Source of the DNA: Gnetum montanum
Lineage: Eukaryota > Streptophyta > Gnetopsida > Gnetales > Gnetaceae
Length of the DNA stretch: 30,920 nt
Reading direction: 5' to 3'
NCBI GenBank assembly: GCA_015680685.1
Contig: MNCI01014175.1
Coordinates: forward strand, 2,061-32,980
Made by a program: the position numbers and the translations under genes. Below the pieces are notes generated by a model. That model was given only the letters and a program-made list of their open reading frames with translations, made no database searches and was not told the origin of the DNA. Shown in pieces: positions 19,705-29,350 of this stretch (the stretch's first letter is position 1; each line of letters opens with the position of its first letter).

Positions 19705-20459
19705 GTTATGGATCCCTAATGTGAGGATTTTTACCATCAGGTGAAAGCAAGAGTATCCTTAAGCCCATCGATAATTGTGAATTGTTGAATTCTTGGATTT
19801 TGGTTAGAATTTAGTTGATAAACCCTCCCCATTTGAATGCATAAATCTTGGATCTGAATCTTGAATTATACTTATTTTCTTTCTACACCTTCTAAAGTCT
19901 GAATTTAATATCTTTCTATAAGTTGAGGGAGTGGAGGAAAACCTAGGATGTTAATTTATGATTATGATCTAGCTATTCTCTGCTATTGAACATATGAATT
20001 TTCTGATTTATGATTACTGGTAAAATGGTTACAAGAGTTAAATTTAGATCTTGTTTTTGTGTGTGGCTGGAAATTATAAAATATTATTATGTGATTGAAA
20101 AATTATGAGATTATTATTTTATTTGCTTATGTGGTCATTTCTTTGGTTTTCAAGCATGCAAAATGATCCTGTTTAGATATTTCTTTTTAGGTTGAATGAT
20201 AAAAAGCTTTTATCTTTTAATCTAATGTATCTTGCATATTATGCCTATTTATTTTTAAAATTATATCTTAATTCTTAAATTAATATTGATTAACCTAGAG
20301 CTAGATCTAGGCATTATTGATCTTACTTTAAATTTTAAAGGTTAATGCTAGTTTGATTGTTGTAGAAAGAAAGCCACCTGGGCATTTTATTCTTTCAACT
20401 TTCTTCTTTTTAGGGGGGCTTTGGGTGCTAGCTCTTGCTCCCTATGAGTGGGTGTTACA
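19560..20459 (+). repeat. 3' LTR of the chromovirus-like element
   Basis: Direct repeat of 13315-14207, ending GGGTGTTACA at 20459. Only the part shared with the truncated 5' LTR is given. The start cannot be fixed because the 5' LTR is cut and no TG next to a clean polypurine tract is obvious. Candidates to the left include GA-rich tracts near 18919-18935 and 19031-19058. The frames inside are shadows. Confidence 0.85.
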
Positions 20460-20839
20460 AGAGGCCATGTGGCCTCCAAATGTCTAAAGTAGATACTAAG
20501 AAGACAAACTACTACATAAGTTGGGATGATGGAGAGCAAATTGAAGAAGAGGTTGATGATACTATGAAAGACTCGCTACTTATATGTATGACCCTTCCAA
20601 ATGAAAATTCATTAGAGATTTATGAAAGGTTTAGTGAATTACATGAAATTTTTACCTTACATGCTCTACTCAAAAAGGTAAAGAAAAATATGCATAGAAA
20701 ATTTTCTAAAATCTATACATTATCTTCCAAGTTAAAAAGGAAAATCTTAGACATAAAAGCTGAAATTCAACTACTAACCCTATTTGATAAAGAGAAATGT
20801 GGGGATACTAAAGAAGAAGAGACCAATGAAAATAAATAA
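20460..20839 (+). pseudogene. copia gag C-terminal fragment
   Basis: The first bases read RGHVASKCLK in one frame, the second half of a C-x2-C-x4-H-x4-C knuckle whose first half was cut off by the LTR insertion at 20459/20460. One base out of frame, an open frame runs on to 20839 with NYYISWDDGEQIEEEVDD, then LLICMTLP and a Lys/Leu-rich, probably coiled-coil C-terminus. The order knuckle, W-D-D, acidic run, hydrophobic L-[IC]-x-M is that of copia gag (SIRE and relatives). The ATG at 20435 lies in the neighbouring LTR and is accidental. Not functional. Confidence 0.65.
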
Positions 20840-22500
20840 AATTAGCCTAAAAATTAAAGCTTAGAGGAAACCCCACAAAAGGATACTTGTACTAGTTCAA
20901 TCATACTTAGGTTTGATGATTCCTTCATGAAAGAAACACTTCATAATATTGTAAAAAGTGTGGTCATAAACAAGATTATTACCCTTACATTGATAAAAAA
21001 AAACATAAATTATTGGTGTTTTCAAAAGGAATCTAGTGAGTATATCTTTCAAGATGCAACACCTTGGAAAGAGAATGAGGTAAAAGTTGGAGAAACTTCT
21101 AAAATAATTAATGAAATTATCAAAGACTATAGAGTCTCCTATCTTTAATAACATAAAAAAGAAGGATTCCCATACAAGTTTGGAGAGATCAACAAAAGAG
21201 CTGATGAAAGAAAATCAATTAGTAAGGAGGTACTCCATGATAGAGGGCCTCATCTCAAACTACATTAGTCATTCTCATATCAATATGCAAGTAAGGTAAG
21301 TCATGGTAATTATTTATTTCCTTGTTTTCTAGACTAAATATAGGCAAGTTTTTTTTAAAATTTTTTTTAAAAAATTTATATACATATACTTTATGAATTC
21401 TTTAATCATCAAAGAAAACATATCTTAATTCATGATATTATAGAAAAAGGGTCTCAAAGAAAGGTCAAGGTAGTATGAATATATCTCATGAATTATTTAA
21501 CTATTTATATGTCCTTAAAAAGATTTATTCTTAAAGAAACTCTATATTTGAGAAATAAGAGAAAGGCATTGCATCCATTTTTACCAAAAGATACTACTAA
21601 CCTATGAAATTGGACTAAGTGTTGCAAAAAAATAAAAAATAAAAAAAAATGGCAAAGTGAGGCATGATTGGATGAACAAAGAAAGATAAATTTGTTTTTA
21701 TTAATGCCTAATAATTTTGTGAACTTTTTTAAATTATTCAATATTCATGAATAAGCAAGATTATGATAAATTAGCTACAAATCTTAAAAGTGTCAAAGTA
21801 GAAATAAGCACATATGTAGAGGAAGCTTGTCCTCATGAATTATTTTGGAGCATCAATATAGAGGGAGTCTATGGAGACTTTCTCCAAGACATAATACTTT
21901 GGCAAGCATCAAAAGGTATATCTATCTAATGCAATCTTGAAGGTAAAAGAGCAAGTTTTTTTTTTTTTTGATTCAATCCTTAAAATTATTTTCCCTAAAA
22001 GTAATCATCAATTATGCAAGTTCTTGGAATTCATCTCTATGCTAATACTACATCATTTATATACTGTGAGTATAGTCTTTTGAGTACTTATGTCCCTTGT
22101 TGTTGATGTGACCTAAAAAATTCCTACCTTGGAGATCTCAAGCTCATTGAAGTAAGAAAAGTATTCATTTTTCTATTTTGTAACAAAACATCTTAGGGAA
22201 ATTTCAACAATGAATTGATGAGATATTTTAAGCTTCCTTAAGATATATGTGATCAATGTGAACATCTTAATTAAAATTTTCTTTATTTGATCTCTTGATC
22301 TAGTTTTGAAATTTGATCTATTTATTAAAAGTGGGGTGTGCATGTACTTATTTTCACATTTACATTCTTTGATTATGGAAATGAGATGAAGATTGTATCT
22401 AATTAGGTTTTACTTAGATAAAAACTATATGATATATCTTGATGTTATCCTTAACATTTTTTGATCTATCTCATTTTCAATATTTTTGCTTATTGTAAGG
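20840..22500 (+). other. Decayed copia interior, no assignable domain
   Basis: Short frames only. At 20949-20985 one frame reads CKKCGHKQDYYP, a zinc-knuckle-like cluster lacking its last Cys. Lys/Glu-rich frames follow to 21300 (for example KELMKENQLVRRY, coiled-coil-like). A poly-T/A run lies at 21350-21370 and another T-run at 21958-21970. The frame 21747-21929 (60 codons) has no recognisable motif. No integrase or RT motifs were seen. Confidence 0.4.
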
Positions 22501-22530
22501 TCCAAGTCACTTTTGGATGATGTCCAAAAA

Positions 22531-22545
22531 GGGGAGAATCTTATG
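22531..22545 (+). promoter_or_regulatory. Internal polypurine-like block of the copia remnant
   Basis: CAAAAAGGGGAGAA, preceded by TTTTGGATGATGTC. SIRE-type elements carry such blocks in their 3' region, sometimes more than one. The one nearer the LTR (22875) is the better candidate for the true primer. Confidence 0.5.
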
Positions 22546-22874
22546 TCTCCTTGATATGTAATATGATTATGATCTTTATGTCATGAAAAACATGGGAATT
22601 GAACGATAATGATGACCTTATGGATATATTTATATAGTTTTAACCTTATGGTGGTACTAATGTCTATCTTTCTATTTTATAGACAAGTTACTCAATATTT
22701 GTTGCTTAGCTCTTGATCATAAATGCCCTTATTAAAATTCACAAGTTTCTTCATGATTAATGAATTTTTGTAGTATTAAGGATGCATTTTTGCATAGTCT
22801 TTCATCTCTTGTCATCCTTAGCTCAATTGATTTTTGGAATATACTAACTCATTTTCTTAAGTTTTGGACATACC

Positions 22875-22887
22875 AAAAGGGGTGAGA
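22875..22887 (+). promoter_or_regulatory. Polypurine tract of the copia remnant
   Basis: AAAAGGGGTGAGA stands directly before TTATTGACCTTTTGGTATTT, which fits a decayed TGTTGACC-type LTR start. The preceding GTTTTGGACATACC is the usual context in SIRE-like elements. Confidence 0.6.
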
Positions 22888-22888
22888 T

Positions 22889-23955
22889 TATTGACCTTTT
22901 GGTATTTCAAAGCCTTAATAAAAATAAAGAAAATAGAATGTTTGTGATGGATAATGATTTTGTAGGACATAAACAAGAACTTCACAATGAGATCTAAGAA
23001 CTTAAGGAAACGAGATCTATGATGAGATGTCGAAATGAAGACTACATGGGTAAGATGAGAGCATGGATAAAAATGAATAGTACAAGTTAAATGAATACAC
23101 TCCAAAGGATTACCAAGAAGAAAAATTGGTAAGAGAAAGTGTCATAAGTCAAAGCTCAAAATTTAAGGAGACATCTTTGAGAAATAGTAGATGTCTCCTT
23201 GTAGATATCCCACTGTAGATGTCCCACTCACCATATAGACATCTCCCTTGAATTGAGGTCAATCTCAATTAGATGTTCCAACTTCAAATTAGAAATCTAC
23301 ACTAGCCATTTGATAGTCATTGCATGAATTTTAAGGAGTTTTCAAACACTTTGAGGCTATAAGATGATGTTAAAATCTTGGGAATTATGTAAGCACTATT
23401 CACATATAAGCTTCTCATTGTCTAGTTTATGCAATTATATTCTTGCTCCTCATTATAACATCATTTTATTGATTGTAATTTTTATTGAGCTTCAATTATA
23501 ATGACCTATAAATTTAGTTACATTCTTTTCTTTCTTTCTTGTAGCCCTGTTGGGTTGATGTGCTTCTTGTGAGAAGGCATCCATATTGAGCTTTCTAGGA
23601 TCCTAAAAGATCGAGTAGTTTTGTAGCATCAAACTACTCTAGAGTAGAGATAAATTTTGTAAAGGTTTTGGGATCCTTGAAACCACATTTTGAGCTTATT
23701 GGGATCTTGTGAGTTTAAGTGGTTTCATAGCGATGAAACACTTTGGAGTGGAGCTTAGAGCTTTTATAGGGTGTGATGCCCTTCAAACAACATTTTTCTA
23801 AAGAAACAAAGTTCAGAGGTGTGCATGGATCTTACCCTTTGAGTGTGGATGTACCTAGTTTGAGGAACCATGTAAAATTGGTGTGTTCATGTGGCTAGTT
23901 CAATTTTAATAAGGGAACTTTTTCAACCCCCCTTCTAAGTTCTTGATCCAGAAGT
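22889..23955 (+). repeat. Probable 3' LTR of the copia remnant
   Basis: Begins after the polypurine tract, with the decayed start TATTGACC. It contains a long hairpin at 23165, repeated AGATGTCCC-like strings, and ends in a region with TTTTTCAACCCCCCTTCT (about 23920-23940), a string common near LTR ends of such elements. The end is uncertain by several tens of bases because there is no second LTR to compare. The minus-strand frame 22857-23105 is a shadow. Confidence 0.5.
23165..23200. repeat. 12-bp perfect inverted repeat (hairpin)
   Basis: AAGGAGACATCT at 23165-23176 and its exact complement AGATGTCTCCTT at 23189-23200, separated by a 12-base loop. Related strings (AGATATCCCACT, AGATGTCCCACT, AGACATCTCCC) follow to about 23250. 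Confidence 0.85.
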
Positions 23956-24199
23956 TATTTAATACAATGATTTTATGGATCGTATAGATTACACCATGTG
24001 GATGTAGTGCTAAAATTCATAGTAAAAGTACATTTAATTGTAGCGATGTTAAAATTAACATGAAAATCGATGCAGAAATAAACATGATGAATATATTCAT
24101 TCATATGATATACATAGAGTAGACTGTTATGTACAAGATTTACATGACTGTATATACATGTTTATAATAATATATAATTAGAGAAAATGTCGTCAACAA
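23956..24199. other. AT-rich stretch between copia remnant and Helitron
   Basis: No gene. Contains a 16-base near-perfect palindrome (ATGTTAAAATTAACAT, 24046-24061). The 3' end of the minus-strand Helitron should be near here, but no CTRR end with a suitable hairpin could be identified. Confidence 0.4.
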
Positions 24200-24559
24200 T
24201 TGAGGGGTTTGTTATTAATAAGCCCATGATATCTTAGACACTTTCTACTAGAGAATTCTCTATAGTTATATTTGCTATTGAAGGCAGGTTCAATGATGCC
24301 TAGTATATCAAAGATGGTTGATGCATTAGGATTTCATCCAATATTAAGGGGATCATCACCAAGGAGTTGATGACATCTTCACTTTGCTAGAGCTTGTTGT
24401 GTTGAAGGTGATATGTGTATTGATAGTGTTGGTGATTCATGGATGATGGTACATTCAATATTGGTGGTTAGATTTGCTAGATTTAATGATGTTGAGTTGA
24501 TTGGTATTTCAAATGAGCTCAACCTATGATCCCCATTAATCCTAGCCTTCGCATTAGAT

Positions 24560-25840
24560 TGTTTTCCTATTTTTTCATTTTTTATTAAAGGATGGTAATA
24601 TTATCAAAGATTGTAAAGACCTCACTCAAGATAGAGTTGTAATTGTAAGGCCTATAGTCTCTATAGTTCCTAAGTCCACTACAGTGTTAGAAAGTGTTAG
24701 ACCTTGAGATTTGTGAATTATGAGTGAGCATGTGAGCTATATAGGTAGCTACCTCTTCACAACCCTAGTGATTGGTACTATGGGAATATGATGAGGATAA
24801 ATTTGCTCGAATGATGGACCTTGGTATTTTGGAAAGTTGACGACCACATATTATAGTAGCTAGGGTGTTGCTTTATTTCTAACATAGATAATATTTGTGA
24901 TTTTTTCCATTATAGCATTAACCAATCCTACTTCTATCCATATGTTTCATGTTAGCATGACCTTTGCACCTTTTAAAATGACCACCTATTTCTTTAGGTT
25001 ACATTCATCATCAAGATGCATGACTAGTATAGGTGTAGCTTCAATGATGCATCTAGCAACTAGTTTATCAAGGGTTTGTAACTTGATCAAGCTATGCACC
25101 CTAATATTTTCATTATCTAGGTAGAGTTGCAATGCATCTTCAATCTTGTCTTGACCATTTGACATGCTAGGAATGCTAGCTCTTGTCATCAATAGCTCCC
25201 ACTCATCATTTGTTGCAATGCCATTTTGTACATTTACAAGTAATTTCTTAAATCAATGTTGATCTAGGTCATTTGCATGTTTTCTATACACTATGTCATG
25301 TGCAATAGTGGCTTGGAAGCTCTTCCATAACTGGAGTGACATTCTATTATCTCTATATTATGGGCTTTTCTTAATTGAAGAGAGTTGGGCAAGATCACCT
25401 ACTAGTATCATTAATCAACCTTCAAACAATGGTCACTTGATTTTGGAAACATATCTATTAGTTTATGGTGAATATTTTAAAGTATTTGATCATCTAGAAA
25501 TCTCATCTCATCTATCAAGATGTAATTGATATGTATTAGTCATTTCTACAATCTTATTTTTAGATTGGAAGATAACTACTTGAATTGGCCTATTGATATT
25601 TTTAGTTTTGAATGGATTGTTATACCTCCTATATTGAATGTTGCCATACGTATTGGTGCCAAGAGCATAAGGTGATTATTTCAATGCTTGCTTTATAACT
25701 AAAAAACTTCCTTTATACTATTTATTAGGTACAACTTACCTATTCCTACAATTCCTTATATGATAAGTCATAATGGTTTAGATGTTTGTAGTTATCAATG
25801 ATGGTGAATGAATATTAGATTGTATGCTTGCCTTTGCTTC
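24560..25840 (-). pseudogene. PIF1-like helicase domain of the Helitron
   Basis: Motifs in order on the minus strand: Walker A GIVGIGKLYLINSIK (about 25755-25715; family G-x-x-G-x-G-K-[ST], last residue changed), APIRMATFNIGGITIHSKL (about 25660-25605), Walker B YILIDEMRFL (25524-25494), ILVGDLAQLSSI (25409-25371), EWELLMTRAS, then HSLIKLQTLDKLVARCIIEA (25110-25040), KGAKVMLT and WIEVGLVN (about 24980-24920), PIVPITR, IIHKSQGLTL (about 24720-24693) and RVRSLQSLIILPSF (about 24630-24585). These are helicase motifs I, Ia, II, III, V and VI of the PIF1 family. The enzyme would unwind DNA during rolling-circle transposition. One frame, 24986-25192, stays open; elsewhere stops break it. Confidence 0.92.
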
Positions 25841-26000
25841 TATCCAAATATCATCAACTTGATTATGGGGAAGCATTGTAATAGGGGATGGGGATAGTTC
25901 TATGAATTACAATTTAAGAGAAATGACATTACATGTTTAGCATTATTGTCCCCTCATTATGATGTAGATCATTGGTGTTGAATGTTAGTGTCTTGCATGC

Positions 26001-26354
26001 CTAACTTGAAATACTAATTAATGGATAGAGTTGATCTTTAAAAGAGTACATTTCAAAGTTATGTTTTGCTTTGCTTTGTTCTACTACAAGTGTTGGTTCC
26101 TCTATAGCTACTTCTTCTTTGACATGTCTTAATTCTTTGTTAAAGTTATCTAGAAAGTTATTAGTTGCATTTTTTTTGCATAAACAACCACTTACTTTCA
26201 ATGTCCTCATCAGATAGATTAAGCTTAGTTTCCACATCACAATAAGGTAATTGTAATAATAGTTGTGACCAGTAGTAATATATCCATTTGTCTTCATCTT
26301 GTGTAAGTGAGATGAAGAACTTTGAAAATGGCTAGAATGTTTCTCTATTTTCAC
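26001..26354 (-). pseudogene. Helitron inter-domain segment (Rep to helicase)
   Basis: A 117-codon open frame, the longest in the Helitron besides the DUF6570 part. It has a His/Ser-rich start (SSHFQSSSSHLHKMKTNGY), a Tyr-rich segment, and an acidic/Lys part with HVKEEVAIEEPTLVVEQSK. It lies between the Rep two-tyrosine region and Walker A, where Helitron proteins have a linker of variable sequence. No further domain is recognised. Confidence 0.5.
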
Positions 26355-26589
26355 TTATCCCCATGTGCCTAGGATTGTATGTATAGGTCTAAGCATATTG
26401 AAACAAGGTAAGTTTTTCTAGTGCAATAGGACAAAGTGTGTACCATTTTATGATAGTGGTCAACCTATCATCTTCTTCATTGTTCTTTGCTTTAATGGTT
26501 GAGGTTCTCACCTTCTTATATACTTTCCTAAATACATTAGTGCAAAACTTGTTTGCTACAAATTGATAGAGGTACTTCTAGTAGCATGT

Positions 26590-27560
26590 GATAAGTATTC
26601 ATAGTGCTAATGTCTCATTCCACAATGGAGTCCATGAGAAGCTTTCTATATACTATAAGTGTTACCTAGTAATTGCCTTGGTAATTGCCTATTTCTTGTA
26701 GCATTATATGAAAGGATTCTAAATTTTTCTTATATATTACAACATAATTTACTATGTATTAAATTATAGCATATTTGTTAAGCATAGGATGTACATTGGT
26801 ATTTGCTCTCTAGACTTGCTATATTAGGGGTGATTGTGAATATTTAGTAGAGGATAATTTCATCATGGGTTCAAACTTAGGCTCATTTTCATCAATGTAC
26901 AACGCATAGCTATTAGGCCATAATGGCCATGAGGTGTTATACCTAGAAAGAAAAACAATGTAAGATATAGTTTCAAAGTATGCTAGGGCTTTATTTTTCT
27001 AAAAAATTATGGTGAAATCAATGATGAATACCTACACACATCTCTTTCATGAATCCTTTGTAGGCAGGCATCTCTTCTACACTTAGTGTGAAACTAGACA
27101 TAGTTTATCAATTCTTTGTAGTCATGGTTCCAGCTAGTGACATCAATTAACTCTTTGGATAGTCCACATGGATGGATGTAAAAGTTGAGATGGTTGACCT
27201 ATAAGCCAAACTATTACAAAATGATAAGAAATCATAGAATAGCACACAATAATAAATATTGATGTGCCTACATAGATTCTATAGCATTATTAAGCCTATA
27301 TTTTCATGCATAGATCAAGTTATTGAAGAATTACTTTATACCTTCCACTACAACAACAACATCCTAATTAAGGTTATCCATGTCAAGACTATTAGATAAA
27401 CAAAGAAACCCATGCACCTGTGGTAAACTATGATGCTACCATTCATATCTTGTCTAATACTCTTTAACAAGGAAATTATATTACATCGTAGTTTTAAAGA
27501 ATGTTTTGTGTTAGATGTGCATGAAATAAGCCATAACATGTGTCTAGTTAATTATGTTTT
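26590..27560 (-). pseudogene. Helitron Rep (replication initiator) region
   Basis: A Cys/His-rich segment reads CRRDACLQRIHERDVCRYS at about 27085-27025, resembling the C-x-x-x-x-C...CR-[FY]-x-[FY]-P finger of Helitron Rep proteins. The two-tyrosine motif reads YIVNY (26744-26758 in plus coordinates), the Y-x-x-x-Y pair that forms the covalent link to DNA in HUH endonucleases. Then YRKLLMDSIVE, a stop, DISTMNTYHMLLEVPLS matches the I-x-E-R-D-[IV]-S-A-Q-E-x-C-H segment downstream of Rep. The metal-binding H-x-H is not clear; a candidate HIN lies near 27270. Multiple stops make it inactive. Confidence 0.75.
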
Positions 27561-28350
27561 TGTTTCTTTGCCTAAAGGATTCTATAGGATCTTGTGACAT
27601 CTCATTGGGCATTAGCACATGTATTTTTGACCAATGTATATTTGCAGTGCTCCACATGAAGAATAGCATGGATGTTCCTCATTGTAATAACATATCAAGT
27701 AGTTCTAATAAGAACTTAGTCTAGTAGAGGTAGGTACCACACAAGGTTATCCAAAATCACATTAATTTGTTTGCTATATGGCTTTGGTAGCCTATGTTTA
27801 GCTCTCACTGTAGTTCCTTCACTATCAATGGTACCCAAGATATATTTCATCACACAACTACTATACTAGAATTTTTACCTCAATGACACATAATCCTGTT
27901 GTACATATAATACCTACATGTCTTAGTATTAGATAAACATGATAATTAGGGATAATGAACATGGTTCTATATGATCACAAGGTTTATTCTACTATATAAG
28001 GTAACATTATTACCTAAAGAAAGGATGGGTTCCAAATCTAACATCCTCATAACATATGAGAGGATGTGCATATTCATGTAGAAACACCTTTTTTTCTTGA
28101 TTTCATAAAAGTTGTAGGCATTAGTTAGGAACAAAGTGGGAAATGCCATGTTGAAGAGATCTTAGGTGTTAGCCTTGTTCATAGAAGTAAACCTAATTTT
28201 AGGCCATTATACCATCAAGTTGGGCTTATAATTGAGATGCCAAAGCTAGTACTTAATGATATTTAGTTCCTTCCATATTTGCAAAACTTAGGATGCAATG
28301 GAGGATGTATGGACATTGAGATGGGTACCCTCTTTAGATTGTTTGGAAGA
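27561..28350 (-). other. Helitron interior, N-terminal domain region, too decayed to read
   Basis: Lies between the DUF6570-like part and the Rep finger, where plant Helitron proteins carry the Helitron_like_N domain. I could not follow a convincing frame through it. The minus-strand frames at 27348-27539 and 27967-28149 are in the right orientation but have no motif I can name. Confidence 0.4.
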
Positions 28351-28353
28351 ATC

Positions 28354-29350
28354 CTAGTTCAAGATCATAGGTCTATCTTCCTTGATGATATACATCATAT
28401 GTAGCATGTTGAAGATGTAAATGTTTTGATAAGCATCTATGTCATCTAGTGTGGAAGGATCTATTTGCACATCTTGGTAAAATATATCATAGGAGCACTT
28501 ATAGTGCAAAGTCATGTAAACACATCTTTTGTTGACAATGAAGTTATATTGGGTGCCTATTTGGTCCTCCTTTTGAAGAATGAGCAACGGTAACTTGCAA
28601 ATTCTAAGTGGTAAAATCTTGACTATCTCCTTTATTTCTTGTAGGAAATAGATGGTATGCCCATTATAGTGGAATTGACCACTAGTGGCATGTAAGATTT
28701 GGAGTAGCAGGTTAACTCTAGCAATTAACATTTGCTAACAAAAAAATACTTACACTTGGATCTATTATATTTTTAGTGCTAAACCTTGGAACCCTCTTTT
28801 ACCAAATGTAATGAACATATGATGTACCATAGGGATGTTGTTGTAATTGAATACCAATGTAGAATTCATGACATATAGTGCAGGATCTTGGGTGTATAAC
28901 ATCATCTAGTTTTTCTGTAAAAGCATCGATCATAGCAAGAATGTTTTCTAGATAGTTAGAGTAGTCTACATAATTGGCTATTGGTGGTTCAAGTTCATTG
29001 TTTTCAATAGTGACTAGATCTTGTTGGATACAATATTGTTTATCTTGTTGAATTCCTTCTTATCTTTGATGCTCTATTAATCCTAAGGACATAATTCTTC
29101 TTCCATGCTTGGCCCATTACCTAGTTGTTGTGAGTGAATTAGGGCCTTAAAAATTTGATGACTATGCACATTATTATCTCATCATTATATTTTTTTCTAT
29201 TTTCTTTGTCTCTTGTTTGCATACTCTTAAATTTCAACTTCTTTAATCCTTTGATCTTGATATAGTTAATATTGAGTTATTAGTTAGAGCTATTCAATAT
29301 TGCGATTAGGATCAAATGTAGTCAAATACATAGAAGGCATAGTGGATGGT
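28354..29350 (-). pseudogene. N-terminal region of the Helitron protein with DUF6570-like domain
   Basis: From about 29350 the minus strand gives MPSMYLTTFDPNRNIE and a Lys/Arg-rich segment (YANKRQR). Near 28890-28864 it reads SCTICHEFY, a C-x-x-C pair, and then STKNIIDPS. The open frame 28731-28354 (125 codons) continues MLIARVNLLLQ, FHYNGHTIYFLQEIKEI, ILPLRICKLPLLIL, and YKCSYDIFYQDVQIDPSTLD. The order M-L-I-A-R, G-H-x-I-x-[FL]-x-Q, L-P-x-R-I, Y-x-D-[IV]-x-I-D is that of DUF6570, found at the N-terminus of many plant Helitron proteins. Its role is unknown. Confidence 0.8.

Larger units (their letters stand above)
13312..20459 (+). mobile_element. Chromovirus-like Ty3/gypsy element, 5' LTR cut and interior rearranged
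   Basis: Two direct repeats of about 900 bp (13315-14207 and 19560-20459) are nearly identical by eye over long blocks and both end in GGGTGTTACA. The first is followed by an initiator-Met-type primer site, so these are LTRs of one plus-strand element. Between them lie remnants of protease (14385), the start of RT (14861) and integrase (17060). The integrase resembles chromovirus enzymes (VDRLTKSSHF, TDGQDERTN). The RT palm, RNase H and the start of gag are missing. The left LTR is cut off at 13312 by copy D. Base 20460 onward belongs to a copia remnant into which this element was inserted. Confidence 0.85.
20460..23955 (+). mobile_element. Ty1/copia (SIRE/Maximus-like) remnant, 5' part missing
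   Basis: The segment starts within a gag zinc knuckle right after the LTR of the preceding element, continues with an acidic and coiled-coil-prone gag C-terminus, and ends with two blocks of the type CAAAAAGGGGAGAA that precede a probable 3' LTR. Such A4-5/G4-rich blocks in a long 3' region are typical of SIRE/Maximus elements. Integrase, RT and RNase H are not recognisable in 21300-22500, so most of pol has been deleted or has decayed beyond recognition. The rest of the element should lie left of the inserted elements, outside this window. Confidence 0.6.

Noticed and set aside
21747-21929. 60-codon frame as a host gene exon
   Set aside because: No recognised domain, no splice context, and it lies inside a decayed copia element.
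24046-24061. Palindrome as Helitron 3' terminal hairpin
   Set aside because: AT-only stem and no CTRR within about 12 bases on the Helitron strand.
25293-25529. Plus-strand 78-codon frame
   Set aside because: Antisense to clear PIF1 helicase motifs.
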